DNA of 64,000 nt from Anaerolineae bacterium (GCA_013360465.1 JABWBO010000007.1:1-64000); one strand, 5' to 3'. Shown: positions 31,961-41,276, numbered from the stretch's first letter. Notes: generated by a model from the sequence alone, not told the origin. A program made the numbers and translations.

Positions 31961-32314
31961 CACGCCGCGTCGCTCAAGTCCCAGACTCGATGGTTTACAG
32001 CCGGGTATTTTCGCGGTAGAGTTAGTGCGATCATCGAGACCTTGATGATCGTTTTGTCGCTTAGTTAGGTGAAATGCTCCATGAACGCTGGCAGTAGTAG
32101 CGAACAGTCGCCTTCATTATCTGGCGGCAATAGCGTTCTCCCGCGCACCTGATCTCCGCGTTATTTGACTGGGGTGTGCTGCGCGGCGCGCTGTTGCCGA
32201 CCCTGCCTCGCAGGGATACCCCAGAGACCGAAAGCCCTGTTCCAGATCGAACCGTCATCCTGTAAGCCGCGCACCGCCGCGCCGGCTCTATGTTCTTTCT
32301 GGAGGGATAGCAGC
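31961..32314. other. 354-bp gap with a terminator and otherwise no recognisable feature
   Basis: The first 95 bp hold the terminator listed separately. From 32056 to 32314 there is no convincing small gene or conserved motif, only the Shine-Dalgarno GGAGGG at 32301-32306 for the next gene. A promoter for that gene must lie here, but no clear -35/-10 pair was seen. Confidence 0.4.
32028..32055 (+). terminator. Rho-independent terminator after the propeller gene
   Basis: Eight-base-pair arms CGATCATC/GATGATCG (32028-32035/32044-32051) with an 8-nt loop are followed directly by TTTT. It is 68 bp past the stop of the propeller gene. Confidence 0.7.
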
Positions 32315-32959
32315 ATGTACAATGATCTGCTTCTAAACCGGCTTGTCGCCCCGACGGACACCGAAGACACCCAGATCAACGACCTGATCGATGAGATCGA
32401 GGAGCTGGACAACCTGCTCAGCCCCGAAGCGCAGGAGCTGATCCGCGATCTGCGTCCGCACATCGTCACCGATGATGTCTATGAAGGGATCGACGAGAAA
32501 GCATCTTTCGGCGACCGCATCGCCGACCGGCTGACCACCCTCGCTGGCAGCTGGAAGTTCATCATCATTTTCGTCTGCCTGATGACGGTCTGGATCGGCA
32601 TCAACAGCTACCTGGGCGGTCAGGCATTCGACCCCTTTCCGTTCATCCTGCTGAATCTGGCGCTGAGTACGCTGGCGGCGATTCAAGCCCCCGTCATCCT
32701 TATGTCGCAGAACCGCCAGGCGACGAAGGACCGCGCCGTGGCAGAGAATGATTTTCAGGTCAATTTGAAAAATGAGGTCGAAATCGCCGATCTCCACCGC
32801 AAGATCGATTCGCTCACCGACGCGCTGACGATGCAGACTCGCCTGGTCAACGCCCTGGTCGAAGCGCGGCGCAAAGAACTGAACGCGACCGTGCGCCTGA
32901 TCGAACACGCCCGCAGCGGCGAAGCCGCTAACGGCGCGCACGCCCCTGCATCTGGGTGA
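32315..32959 (+). CDS. DUF1003 membrane protein
   Basis: This 214-residue protein has DUF1003 features: FGDRIADRLTTLAGSWKFIIIFV, then a WIGINS..FDPFPFILLNLALSTLAAIQAPVILMSQNRQATKDR stretch, giving two helices joined by a short loop. The C-terminal helical tail would lie in the cytoplasm (DLHRKIDSLTDALTMQTRLV). The N-terminal region before it is acidic. The ATG at 32315 follows GGAGGG. The family is widespread, and no reaction is known. It is monocistronic. Confidence 0.88.
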   Translation: MYNDLLLNRLVAPTDTEDTQINDLIDEIEELDNLLSPEAQELIRDLRPHIVTDDVYEGIDEKASFGDRIADRLTTLAGSWKFIIIFVCLMTVWIGINSYLGGQAFDPFPFILLNLALSTLAAIQAPVILMSQNRQATKDRAVAENDFQVNLKNEVEIADLHRKIDSLTDALTMQTRLVNALVEARRKELNATVRLIEHARSGEAANGAHAPASG

Positions 32960-33033
32960 TGAGTTAAAGCAATGGACGCCTTCAAAGCGAACGGGTGACG
33001 CTTCTCATGCACGTCACCCGTTCTGTTTTCCGA

Positions 33034-34440
33034 TCAGTGTTCGGTACGCACCGTTTCGGGGAAAATCTTGCCGGGGTTCAGGATCGCGTTCGGATCAAGC
33101 GCCGCTTTGATCGTGCGCATCACATCGAGCGCCGCACCATGCTCAAACGTCATGTAGGCGGATTTGCCGATGCCGACGCCGTGTTCTCCGGTTGCCGTCC
33201 CTCCCAACTCGATGGCGCGGATCACGATCAGCTTGTTCATCGCCATCGCCCGCTGATACTCGAAATCGTCAGCATACGGAAATTCGACATGAATATTGCC
33301 GTCTCCCGCATGTCCGATCATATAGGCGGTCATCTGATGTTCGCGCTTCAGTTCTTCAACGTAGCCGATGAGCGCCGGATAGCTGCTGATCGGAACCGCC
33401 ACATCGTTGATGAAGAAACGGCGATCTGGATGTGAGCGCACCATGATCTCGTAGGAATGATGCCGGGCATGCCACAGCTTCTTGCGTTCCGTCGGGTCGG
33501 TCGTGGAGCGGAAACTGATCACGCCCATCTCATCACAAATCTCGCGGACGGCTGCCAGTCCCGCTTCGAGTGATGATTCCTGCGCGGCGTGGAACTCCAT
33601 GAACACCGTCGGGTGGTCGCTCAGATCAACGCCTTCTGCCTCGCGCAGCATCTTACAGTGGGCTGCATCGACCAGTTCCAGCGCGGCGGGGTCAAGCCCA
33701 CTGCCTCGCACCGCCACCACCGTCTCGACGGCAGCCTGAACCGATGGAAATGCCGCGACGACTGCACTCATATTGGTGGGGATAGGCACGAGCTTCAGCG
33801 TCGCTTCGGTGATCACGCCGAGCGTTCCCTCGCTGCCGACAAACAGATGCAGCAGATCGTAGCCGGATGACTGCTTGACCGAGCGCGATCCCACCTGGAT
33901 CAGCCTGCCGTCGGCGAGCGCTACCTGCATCTTCAGGACGTTGTCCTTGCTTGCGCCGTAACGTACGGTGCGAATCCCTGCCGCGTTGTTTGCCAGCATC
34001 CCGCCCACCGAGGCGTTCGCCCCTGGGTCAGGCGGAAAGAATAATCCCGTCCGAGCAAGCTGCTGATTCAAGTCTTTGTGACCAATTCCCGGCTGCACAG
34101 TCACCTGAAAGTCATCCGCATGGACTGCCACAACGCGGTTCATGCGCTCCAGAGACAGCAGCACACCCCCGTACACCGGGATCGCGTTCCCTTCTAAGCC
34201 TGTCCCGACACCCCAGGGGGTCACCGGAATACGCGCCTCGTTGGCGAGTCGCAGCACCCCGGCGACCTGCGCTGCTTCCGTCGGGAACACAACAACATCC
34301 GGCATATGGGCGGCGTGATGCGATTGGTCGCGCGCGTGCAGTTCGCGCTCTGCCTGCGCCGTACTCACAGCCCCAGCGCCGAGTATGGCGACCAGGCGCG
34401 TCACAAACTCCGGCGTCACCGCCATGAAGTTCATCATCAT
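33034..34440 (-). CDS. FAD-linked D-lactate dehydrogenase/glycolate oxidase GlcD-type
   Basis: This 468-residue flavoprotein of the PCMH/vanillyl-alcohol oxidase family oxidises a 2-hydroxyacid such as D-lactate or glycolate. Key stretches are VVFPTEAAQVAGVLRLANEARIPVTPWGVGTGLEGN (FAD-binding), FFPPDPGANASVGGMLANNAAG, GYDLLHLFVGSEGTLGVITEATLKL and the C-terminal HAGDGNIHVEFPY with GEHGVGIGKSAYM (metal/substrate His). Of three initial ATGs, 34434 has the best distance to AGGAG. The gene follows an alginate-lyase-like gene by 3 bp and is co-transcribed. No Fe-S subunit gene is nearby. Confidence 0.92.
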   Translation of the reverse strand: MMMNFMAVTPEFVTRLVAILGAGAVSTAQAERELHARDQSHHAAHMPDVVVFPTEAAQVAGVLRLANEARIPVTPWGVGTGLEGNAIPVYGGVLLSLERMNRVVAVHADDFQVTVQPGIGHKDLNQQLARTGLFFPPDPGANASVGGMLANNAAGIRTVRYGASKDNVLKMQVALADGRLIQVGSRSVKQSSGYDLLHLFVGSEGTLGVITEATLKLVPIPTNMSAVVAAFPSVQAAVETVVAVRGSGLDPAALELVDAAHCKMLREAEGVDLSDHPTVFMEFHAAQESSLEAGLAAVREICDEMGVISFRSTTDPTERKKLWHARHHSYEIMVRSHPDRRFFINDVAVPISSYPALIGYVEELKREHQMTAYMIGHAGDGNIHVEFPYADDFEYQRAMAMNKLIVIRAIELGGTATGEHGVGIGKSAYMTFEHGAALDVMRTIKAALDPNAILNPGKIFPETVRTEH

Positions 34441-34443
34441 CTC

Positions 34444-35373
34444 CTAACCGAACAAACCACGCCGCCGCAGCGGCGCACCATGAGACAGCGTTGTCAACCC
34501 ACCGGCGAACGGCGTGAAGATGGGGCGAAGGTCTTCCAGCAAAGGGTTCAGATCGCGATGCCCGGTCCTGGCTTTGACGATCTCCAGATACCCGGCGTAA
34601 CGTCTGAACCAATTCTGAACGTCTTCCGGGGAAAGGTCTTTATCCCACATCCATTTTTCGGTCGTGTAGAAATAGTAGATGGGATACAGTGCCGCCGTCG
34701 TCGCCGAAATGCCGCGATTCTCATAACGCCACAGATCGACGCCGGCGTTCCCGGCAGCTTCCGCCATGAGCGTGAGCGCCGCCGAAGCTGCGATCTGCCG
34801 GTACATGGCGGCTCCATCCGCGCCTTCCAGCGCTTTCGGGATGAATCCCTGCGGGCGAATATCGTGATCAACGGTCTCCTGAAAAACCTCGACGCCGATC
34901 TGCAAGACATCTTCGCGCTCCAGCAGAATACCAGAGATCAGCACGAGCGCCGCCGCCCACAGATTCTCCACATAGGACTCTTTGTAGGGACTGGCGGTCA
35001 GCGCATGCACGCGCGCCTCAAAACGGTTGAGCCACCCTACTTTGCGCACAAAGCTGAATGTCGGATGTTCGCGCAGCATTTCGAAAGTCTGCGCTGCCAT
35101 CATGGTCTCAGCGACGACATCAAGATAGGTTGAATCTTCCGAAAGATCGCTTTCGATGATGCGTTCCAGTACCGGCAGAACCGCTTCGCCCATCACAGTG
35201 TCGCCCAGGAATGTATAGCCGAACGCCTTCCAGAGCGGCGAAGCAGCCTCCGACGGGTTGTCAGCCTTCAGGCGTGCAAATGCCGCATCCCAGGGGTCTT
35301 TGCCGCTGTTCTGGCGGGCGAAAGCGATTTGTTCTGGCGCAAAATACAGACCACAGTGACGAGGTGTGAACAT
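34444..35373 (-). CDS. Alginate-lyase-fold (alpha/alpha toroid) protein
   Basis: This 309-residue protein is all-helical with YVENLWAAALVLISGILLEREDVLQIGVEVFQETV, then PQGFIPKALEGADGAAMYRQIAASAALTLMAEAAGNAGVDLWRYENRG. This matches the layout of the PL5-like alginate lyase domain, in which a Gly-Pro-Glu-like loop is followed by a helix pair and DLW. The catalytic assignment cannot be confirmed. It has no signal peptide, unlike most lyases of this type. ATG 35373 is preferred to 35409. It is paired with the FAD oxidoreductase gene (3-bp gap), so a sugar-acid or uronate-linked role is plausible. Confidence 0.6.
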   Translation of the reverse strand: MFTPRHCGLYFAPEQIAFARQNSGKDPWDAAFARLKADNPSEAASPLWKAFGYTFLGDTVMGEAVLPVLERIIESDLSEDSTYLDVVAETMMAAQTFEMLREHPTFSFVRKVGWLNRFEARVHALTASPYKESYVENLWAAALVLISGILLEREDVLQIGVEVFQETVDHDIRPQGFIPKALEGADGAAMYRQIAASAALTLMAEAAGNAGVDLWRYENRGISATTAALYPIYYFYTTEKWMWDKDLSPEDVQNWFRRYAGYLEIVKARTGHRDLNPLLEDLRPIFTPFAGGLTTLSHGAPLRRRGLFG

Positions 35374-35448
35374 GATCGCGGTAGGTCTTCCGTACTGGTC
35401 CCGCCGCAAAGTATAGCATGGGGTTCAAGCAAAAGATGGCAAACAGGT

Positions 35449-35454
35449 TATAAT
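35449..35454 (+). promoter_or_regulatory. -10 element upstream of the 35498 gene
   Basis: A perfect TATAAT, preceded by GG, lies 44 bp before the GTG at 35498. TTCAAG at 35424-35429 (19-bp spacer) is the best -35 candidate and is weak. The position implies a transcript start near 35461, which argues against starts further upstream. Confidence 0.5.
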
Positions 35455-35497
35455 CTCTTTATATTTGTCATCTTGCAGCTTGATACGGACGGCAACG

Positions 35498-36250
35498 GTG
35501 GACGATCCGCGTGCTTTCGATGATAAAGACCCAAAGGAACGCCAGCAGCCGCTAAGATCGCCCGTCCGCCCTGCGCCGCCGGAATCGCCCGCTCCTCCGG
35601 AGAAAGCTGCCAATCCGGAGAAACCGCCCTCGTCGCCCCCGGCAGCGGCTTCATCTTCCCCAGTTAATGCGCTCGGCACGCTGCGACAGAAGATGGAAGC
35701 CATCGCCGACGAGTTCGCCGCCGGGAAAATCAATCGCGCCCAGTTTTACGCTCTCTACCGCCGCTACAGCGAACAGCGCGCCATCATTGAACGGCTGGTG
35801 GAGCGCAACCCGCAGACGGACGCCTGGAAGCAGGTCATCGGCGCGCCGGGGCAGACTGGTTTTCTGCGTATGCACTTCGCCGCACAAGCGCTTTACTTCG
35901 TAGTCTTCCGCAACAACGACCGCCATCCCCTGCTGAGCGACGGGCGCGAACATCCCGATCTCTCGCTGCTGGACTCAGTCCTGCTGCCCATCTGGCGCAT
36001 GGCGTCTCGCCCCAAACAAGGCTTGGGACGCAAGCAGATCGGCGAACAAAAGTGGCTGATCCTGGCGATCGGCGAATACGGTTCGACGGTCGTCGTCTGG
36101 TCAACTGAGCCGTCGCTCTCGCAGTCGCGCCTCGTGCGCGACCTCCATGCCGACTTCGAACGCGCCAATCAAGCGGCGCTGGCGCGCGGACTGATCACCC
36201 CAGACAAGCTGGTCTTTCCGCAGCGCGCCCTGATGGATCGCGGCGGCTGA
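35498..36250 (+). CDS. Hypothetical protein with Pro-rich linker
   Basis: This 250-residue protein begins with a Pro/Ser-rich tract of about 60 residues (PVRPAPPESPAPPEKAANPEKPP). A helical segment (LRQKMEAIADEFAAGKINRAQFYALYRRYSEQRAIIERLV) and an alpha/beta domain follow, with FLRMHFAAQALYFVVFRNNDRH and EYGSTVVVWSTEPSLSQSRLVRDLHADFERAN. The helical part resembles a short SHOCT-like unit. The last part resembles nothing I can name. It stands alone, convergent with the next gene. Confidence 0.6.
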   Translation: MDDPRAFDDKDPKERQQPLRSPVRPAPPESPAPPEKAANPEKPPSSPPAAASSSPVNALGTLRQKMEAIADEFAAGKINRAQFYALYRRYSEQRAIIERLVERNPQTDAWKQVIGAPGQTGFLRMHFAAQALYFVVFRNNDRHPLLSDGREHPDLSLLDSVLLPIWRMASRPKQGLGRKQIGEQKWLILAIGEYGSTVVVWSTEPSLSQSRLVRDLHADFERANQAALARGLITPDKLVFPQRALMDRGG

Positions 36251-37195
36251 TCACACCGCAGAACGCGGCACCGTCTTCATTCGCGACAGACTGGTGACGC
36301 AGAGTGTCCCGGCGACGCTGAATGCCAGCGCCCCTTTGCTGTTGATCGCCAGCGCGCCAACAGCCGACCTTCCGGCTTCCGGCATCGCCAGCAGTTGAAC
36401 GCGCTTCGCCTCTGCCAATAAGTCCACCGCGAAGCGCTGATGTGTCGGGCGCAGGTCCACGCCGCTGTAGACCCGCACGACGTTGGCATCCAGGTCGCTG
36501 ATCACCAACCGCCGACCGTCAGACGAACTCGCTATTCCGCCTACCGTGAAATACAACTCGATCTGAGCGCGTATCCTGCCAGAGGCATCCATCGCCACGA
36601 GTCGATTGCCATCGGTGATCAGGACGGTACTGCTTCCCTTGGTCACCAGCAGGATCGGGCGGAAATCATCGCTCACACTCAGCCCGGTCGGAAACGTGCC
36701 GAGGCGCGTCCGCTCGCTGAACAGCGTGAGCTGTGCGCGCGTATCCAGCGCCGCTGTGACGCCCAGCGCACGATCCATACCGACTGCCAGATAACCATCC
36801 TCGGAAGCACCGCCGTGCGCCGCATCTCCGTGCGGAGGCACTTCCAGACGGGTTTCCTGACCATTCGACTCTAGGTAAAGGTCGCGCCCTCCGGGATAGT
36901 AGAGACGCTTTGTCCCGTCGCTGCTGACGTGAAACGCGCCGCCTTTGACGCGAACGTAGGGGAGGTAGATGCTGTTGGGCGCGCGCAGCCCTTCAACGAA
37001 CTTCCGCCAGGGTTCGGCGTTCCGCAGACCGAAGTCGCCCGGTTCCAGCTTGAGATCGCTCTTCTGGACGCCGCTCTGCAAATCGAGGAAAACAACGTGA
37101 TCAGCGCGCAGCCAGGCAGCCAGCAGCGATGGCCTGCCCGACAGGATATCGAGCCGCTTGATCGTGCCCTCGGTTAGCTGGATTCGCCACGCCAT
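36251..37195 (-). CDS. Hypothetical beta-propeller-like protein
   Basis: This 314-residue protein has no signal peptide. Blade-like segments such as FHVSSDGTKRLYYPGGRDLYLES, GYLAVGMDRALGVTAALDTRAQLTLF and GGIASSSDGRRLVISDLDANVVRVY suggest a WD40-like or PQQ-type propeller. The C-terminal part (LLAMPEAGRSAVGALAINSKGALAFSVAGTLCV) continues that pattern. It is convergent with the 35498 gene and overlaps nothing. Function unknown; such proteins often mediate protein contacts. Confidence 0.6.
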   Translation of the reverse strand: MAWRIQLTEGTIKRLDILSGRPSLLAAWLRADHVVFLDLQSGVQKSDLKLEPGDFGLRNAEPWRKFVEGLRAPNSIYLPYVRVKGGAFHVSSDGTKRLYYPGGRDLYLESNGQETRLEVPPHGDAAHGGASEDGYLAVGMDRALGVTAALDTRAQLTLFSERTRLGTFPTGLSVSDDFRPILLVTKGSSTVLITDGNRLVAMDASGRIRAQIELYFTVGGIASSSDGRRLVISDLDANVVRVYSGVDLRPTHQRFAVDLLAEAKRVQLLAMPEAGRSAVGALAINSKGALAFSVAGTLCVTSLSRMKTVPRSAV

Positions 37196-37350
37196 CGCCT
37201 CACCGCCTTCGCGCGGCTATCCGGCTCCGCCTCTGCTGCGAAGCGCGCGCGCTTATCGCGTATGATACACCCTTTTATAGGCTGGCAAACGCCACGCCAA
37301 CGCAGATGCATGGGATTCTTAACACTTCGACGAGGCGCTTAATGCAGCCT

Positions 37351-38286
37351 TCAGCCTGAGGTCTCCACGCGAATCCGCCCGGAGGTCAGCGCGTAGCGTA
37401 TCGGATTTTCGGAGACGACGATGAACTTGTCCTGCCAGATGTCTCCGGCGAGTTCATCATACTTGGCAGAATCGATTTGCGGCACGATGCCGCTGTTCAG
37501 GCGGTTCAGTTCCAGGCGGGCAGCAACGTCATCCGGCACGAACAGGACCAGCTCACCGCCGGGAGAAGCGAGGGTGCCGAGCAAGTCTTCCGGCTGCGAA
37601 TAGATCGGGTTGTGGTCCGGGAGTGTGACGACGAGATCACCATTTTGAGCGGTGGCATTCAGGCGTTCCAACGCCAGCCCGCCCAGGTTCAGCACAACTG
37701 ATCCCTGATCGGACAAGAACTCGATGTCCATCGGGATCGCCGTCGGCAGCTCGAGCCGCACCGTCCCTCTGCCGATCATCTCCAGAAGTGGGTAGTCGCC
37801 GCTCATGCGGTTCTCGAAGATCGTCAGCGTGGCGGTACCGTCGCCAGCTTCCTGATAGTTCACGTTGATCAGGTTATCGCCGCTGCCGATGAACTGACCG
37901 GTCACGATCTCTGACGTCGTGCCTGCCAGAAGTTCTACGTCGGTCGCCAGCGTCCCCACGCGCAGCCGCAGCAGAGTCAGCTCAGGGTTCACCGTCTGGC
38001 TGATCGTCTGCTGGTTCTCGGTACGCATCTGGCTGGCACGGGTCGAAAACGCCATGTAGCCAGCGCCAGCCACCAGGAACGCCGTCAGCGCTAACGCAAT
38101 TCCTCCTGCCAGCGGCAGCCGCCGGCGCAGCAAATATGTCAGACCGATCAGGATCAGCAGCGCCGGCAGCGCCCGCTGGATGAAATCATCCAGCCCGACC
38201 GGCAGCACGCCCAGCACCCGCACACCCCACCAGGCAGCCAACGCAACGGCGATCACGCCCCACATCAGTTCCGTCTGACGTCGCAT
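37351..38286 (-). CDS. LiaF/toast-rack-like membrane protein
   Basis: This 311-residue protein has three N-terminal helices (LMWGVIAVALAAWWGVRVLGVLP, ALPALLILIGLTYLL, PLAGGIALALTAFLVAGAGYMAF). A long beta-rich region follows (LRVGTLATDVELLAGTTSEIVTGQF, TVRLELPTAIPMDIEFLSDQGSVVLNLGGL, LVVTLPDHN), the repeating strand pattern of the LiaF C-terminal/toast-rack domain. LiaF-type proteins restrain cell-envelope stress two-component systems. It is 9 bp after the PspC-domain gene on the same strand, which supports an envelope-stress unit, although no LiaRS genes are adjacent. Confidence 0.7.
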   Translation of the reverse strand: MRRQTELMWGVIAVALAAWWGVRVLGVLPVGLDDFIQRALPALLILIGLTYLLRRRLPLAGGIALALTAFLVAGAGYMAFSTRASQMRTENQQTISQTVNPELTLLRLRVGTLATDVELLAGTTSEIVTGQFIGSGDNLINVNYQEAGDGTATLTIFENRMSGDYPLLEMIGRGTVRLELPTAIPMDIEFLSDQGSVVLNLGGLALERLNATAQNGDLVVTLPDHNPIYSQPEDLLGTLASPGGELVLFVPDDVAARLELNRLNSGIVPQIDSAKYDELAGDIWQDKFIVVSENPIRYALTSGRIRVETSG

Positions 38287-38295
38287 ATCAACTCT

Positions 38296-38649
38296 TCATC
38301 GAATCTGCCGCAGCAGAAAGACTACCGAAAGCAGCAGAGCCGCCGCCTGCCAGAACATCGATGTTCCATCGGGGGCAGCCAGCAGGTTGGCGTCGCGTAC
38401 ATACCAAGCGGCGGCGCCCAGCACCAGCAGCGCCAGCGTCAGGATCAACGGCAGTCCTCGGCGGCGTTCCAGCGGCGAGTCCAGCGGGACGATCCACCAG
38501 AACAAGATGTACAGGGCGGCAAAAATCCCCTGGCTGATCGTGGTCAGCAGCACAAACGCCACGCGCACCAGCCAGGAATCAACGTGCAGTGAGGCGGCTA
38601 ATCCGCCGCAAACGCCGCCGAGAATACGATCTGAAAAGCTCCGCCGCAT
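38296..38649 (-). CDS. PspC-domain membrane protein
   Basis: This 117-residue protein begins MRRSFSDRILGGVCGGLAASLHVDSWLVRVAFVLLTTISQGIFA, a classical PspC domain with its GVCGGLA and LVRVAFVL signatures. Two more helices (ILTLALLVLGAAAWYV, FWQAAALLLSVVFLL) follow. PspC proteins sense or transmit envelope stress. The start at 38649 is set by the domain; longer in-frame sequence upstream is not PspC-like. It is co-transcribed with the LiaF-like gene. Confidence 0.88.
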   Translation of the reverse strand: MRRSFSDRILGGVCGGLAASLHVDSWLVRVAFVLLTTISQGIFAALYILFWWIVPLDSPLERRRGLPLILTLALLVLGAAAWYVRDANLLAAPDGTSMFWQAAALLLSVVFLLRQIR

Positions 38650-38792
38650 CGGTCGCAGTCTTTGGTACGGGTTCCAACACAAAAGGACATCCATGCGCAC
38701 GGTAGGCTCCGCCGCGCATGTCAGAACTATATCCTTGTGTTGATTGGTGAGCAAGCGCAAAAATGCCGCGCCGCGCAAAAACGGGGGGATGC

Positions 38793-39221
38793 CTAGCGTG
38801 AAGGGATGCGAAGCAGAGAGACCGTCAGGCGTATCGTGCCGAACTCGATCTCATCGCCGTTACGCAGTCGATAATTGCGGAGCGGTGCGATTCTGAAGCC
38901 GTTGATTCGGGTGCCGTTGGTGCTGTTGAGGTCTTCGACGTACAACTCGCCTTCATGGAGTGTGAAGACGGCATGGCGGCGGGAAACGCCCTGGGTCATC
39001 CCCCCCAGCGGCTCCAGATCAATCGGCGGCGCAAAACCCTCGTAACCACGACCGACCACCACAATGTTTTCGCCGATCGGCGTCGAGAGGATGCGATTGG
39101 CATCCAGACACCTCAGCACCAGCCGCAGTTCCGGAGACAGTGCGTGTGCCGTCGTGCTTTGACTCAGCGACTGCTGTTTTCCCCGCCCTCGACCAACCTG
39201 GACCAACATGCCTCTTTCCAC
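38793..39221 (-). CDS. FHA-domain protein
   Basis: This 142-residue protein is mostly one FHA domain: IVVVGRGYEGFAPPIDL, then GVSRRHAVFTLHEGELYVEDLNSTNGTRINGFRI and LRNGDEIEFGTIRLTV. The Arg, Ser-Arg-Arg-His and Asn-Ser-Thr-Asn-Gly signatures for phosphothreonine binding are all present. A basic N-terminal arm of about 30 residues precedes it. It would read out Ser/Thr-kinase signalling, but no kinase gene is in the window. The start may be M1 or M5 (39209). Confidence 0.88.
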   Translation of the reverse strand: MERGMLVQVGRGRGKQQSLSQSTTAHALSPELRLVLRCLDANRILSTPIGENIVVVGRGYEGFAPPIDLEPLGGMTQGVSRRHAVFTLHEGELYVEDLNSTNGTRINGFRIAPLRNYRLRNGDEIEFGTIRLTVSLLRIPSR

Positions 39222-39365
39222 TCTGGCAATGCCGCACCTATCCCTGACAATAATTGTATGCGCGTTCTCCGATGCAGCGCACCATCAGCAGTGATAATTC
39301 AGGAAAATTTCAGAAGCGGGCATCTATCGCGGTAAAATCGTGATTGTGAACAAGGAACGAAAGTT

Positions 39366-40799
39366 ATGCGGCGCATTCTGATCATCCTCTTCCTGCTTTC
39401 GCTGGTGACAGCACCGACGGTCTTCGCCGAGACTGTCCTGCAAGGCGATACCTGCACGGTGACGGCTGACACCGTCATCGAAGGGAATCTCTTTGCCCTC
39501 TGCCGAACGCTGATCGTGGACGGCGTCGTTCGCGGACATCTCTACAGCATCTCTGCCGCCGCACAAATCAATGGCAGTGTCGAAGGCAGCGTCTATCTGC
39601 TCGGCGGGCAAGCCGCTTTCGCCGGGCGTTTTGCCGGTAATCTGCACTTCATCGGCGGTTTGATGCAGATCGCCCCTTCGGCGCAGATGACTGCCGCAGA
39701 CGGCAGCCTGACGGCGTTGAGCCTCAGCATCACCGCCGCTGCGCCTGTTCCCGGCAGCATCAGCGCCGCCGGCTATCAGATGATCCTGAACGAGGGCGTT
39801 GAACGCGAGGTAAATTTCTGGGGCACCGCCCTGGAGATCGATGCAGCGCTGAACGGTAATGTGTCCGCACAGGTGGGCAGTCAGGAGGTCGGTGGCGCGC
39901 CAGAACTGCTGACCCTGCTGCGCATCCTCGCCCCTGAAATGCGGGTCGTTTCTCCCGGACTGCGGCTGAGCGGCGACGCGATCATCGCCGGGACTCTGCG
40001 CTACAGCGCCCCGGCTGAGGCAGATTTTGGGCGATCTCTACCCAACCCGGTCGAGTATATCCCGATGCAGTCCGTCGTCACCCTGCCCCAGGGACAGGAC
40101 CTGCCAGATGGTTTCAACGAGTGGTTTGGGCGTTTTGCCACCGAACTGCTGCTGTCGATCATCCTGGGGCTGCTCGTGGCGGCGGTCGGTTCACGACTCA
40201 CCTCCCGCGCGGCGGATACGATCGGCGCGGCGACCGGCGGTTCTCTGTTGGTCGGCGCCGGCTCGCTGCTGCTGACCATTCCCGTTCTGGCGATGATCAT
40301 CGTACTCAGCCTGGTCGTGATCGTCGCGCTCTCCGCCCTGCGCCTGCCCGCGCCGGCTTTCGCCGCCGGTTTCGTCATCAGCGCCCTCGGCATCGGGCTG
40401 ACCAGCGCTTTCGTAGCATTCGGGGTGTTCATCGCCCGCATGGTCGCTGCCTACACTGTTGGACGCTGGCTGGTGCGGCGCATATCCCGGCGGGCGAAGG
40501 AAGAGGAACAGCGATTTGCCCTGTCCATGCTGGCGGGTGTCGTGCTGATCGCCGCGCTGATGTCGCTTCCCTACGTCGGCTGGCTGTTCAGTGTGGCTGC
40601 ATCATTCCTGGGCACAGGCGCTGTGCTGCTGACGGCTTACAGAGGCTTTCGCCCGGCAGCGGCGCCGACACCGCTGCGCCAGCGTTCGACGCGGGCTTCG
40701 CTGGCGCTGCCGGCTCCCCCTCCGATAGCCGAGGACGCACCAGAAGCGCCGGGTATGGACAATCTGCCGGATGGCTTCACCTGGTGGGATGAATCCTAG
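39366..40799 (+). CDS. Secreted polymer-forming (bactofilin-like) membrane protein
   Basis: This 477-residue protein has a signal peptide (ILIILFLLSLVTAPTVFA). A right-handed beta-helix-like region of polymer-forming type follows (TVIEGNLFALCRTLIVDGVVRGHLYSISAAAQINGSVEGSVYLLGG). After a long middle domain come about five to six hydrophobic helices (from FATELLLSIILGLLVAAVGS to YVGWLFSVAASFLGTGAVLL) and a proline-rich tail. A polymer-forming head outside the cytoplasm on a membrane anchor differs from cytoplasmic bactofilins. Its stop overlaps the stop of the convergent gene by 3 bp. Confidence 0.75.
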   Translation: MRRILIILFLLSLVTAPTVFAETVLQGDTCTVTADTVIEGNLFALCRTLIVDGVVRGHLYSISAAAQINGSVEGSVYLLGGQAAFAGRFAGNLHFIGGLMQIAPSAQMTAADGSLTALSLSITAAAPVPGSISAAGYQMILNEGVEREVNFWGTALEIDAALNGNVSAQVGSQEVGGAPELLTLLRILAPEMRVVSPGLRLSGDAIIAGTLRYSAPAEADFGRSLPNPVEYIPMQSVVTLPQGQDLPDGFNEWFGRFATELLLSIILGLLVAAVGSRLTSRAADTIGAATGGSLLVGAGSLLLTIPVLAMIIVLSLVVIVALSALRLPAPAFAAGFVISALGIGLTSAFVAFGVFIARMVAAYTVGRWLVRRISRRAKEEEQRFALSMLAGVVLIAALMSLPYVGWLFSVAASFLGTGAVLLTAYRGFRPAAAPTPLRQRSTRASLALPAPPPIAEDAPEAPGMDNLPDGFTWWDES

Positions 40800-41143
40800 A
40801 GATCGTCCAGCCCACCATCGCGTAAGGATGCCTCCAGCGCTCGCCCGACCGTCAGGATATGCTCGATCCACCATGCCAGCGTGTCTTCATCGACATGCTT
40901 GACGACCTCATCGAGGATTTCTGGCGGCGTATCGAGCATGATCTCCGTCGCCAGACAGGACACTGCCTGCTCAACCGAGGGACGAGACGGGGGAATATCT
41001 TCTTCATCAAGTTCGCGATACCACCGCTCGATGATCGGGTGAACCTGCTCGCAGGCTGAACCTTCGCCCAGCTCGCGCCGGGCAAGTTCGTCGAATTCGT
41101 GCATCCAGTCTGGCTCTTCCGGGTGCTGCTGATCGTCAGCCAC
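40796..41143 (-). CDS. Hypothetical small acidic helical protein
   Basis: This 115-residue protein reads VADDQQHPEEPDWMHEFDEL at its start, then predicted helices (EQVHPIIERWYRELDEE, SVEQAVSCLATEIMLDTPPEILDEVVKHVDED). A GTG start at 41143 has GAGGG about 9 nt upstream. A longer frame reaching 41911 crosses the flippase gene and is rejected. Its last codons overlap the preceding plus-strand gene, so the two mRNAs overlap at their 3' ends. No family is recognised. Confidence 0.65.
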   Translation of the reverse strand: MADDQQHPEEPDWMHEFDELARRELGEGSACEQVHPIIERWYRELDEEDIPPSRPSVEQAVSCLATEIMLDTPPEILDEVVKHVDEDTLAWWIEHILTVGRALEASLRDGGLDDL

Positions 41144-41276
41144 AGTTTTTTCCCTCGCTGATGCTTGATCCAAGTGTAATCGAAAGTGCGCCGAAAACTC
41201 AAGCGACCCACCCAGGAACAGCGCGCAGGGCGTAGATTGTGCTGTGTCTACTAGGCATACCTCCCAACTGATACAA

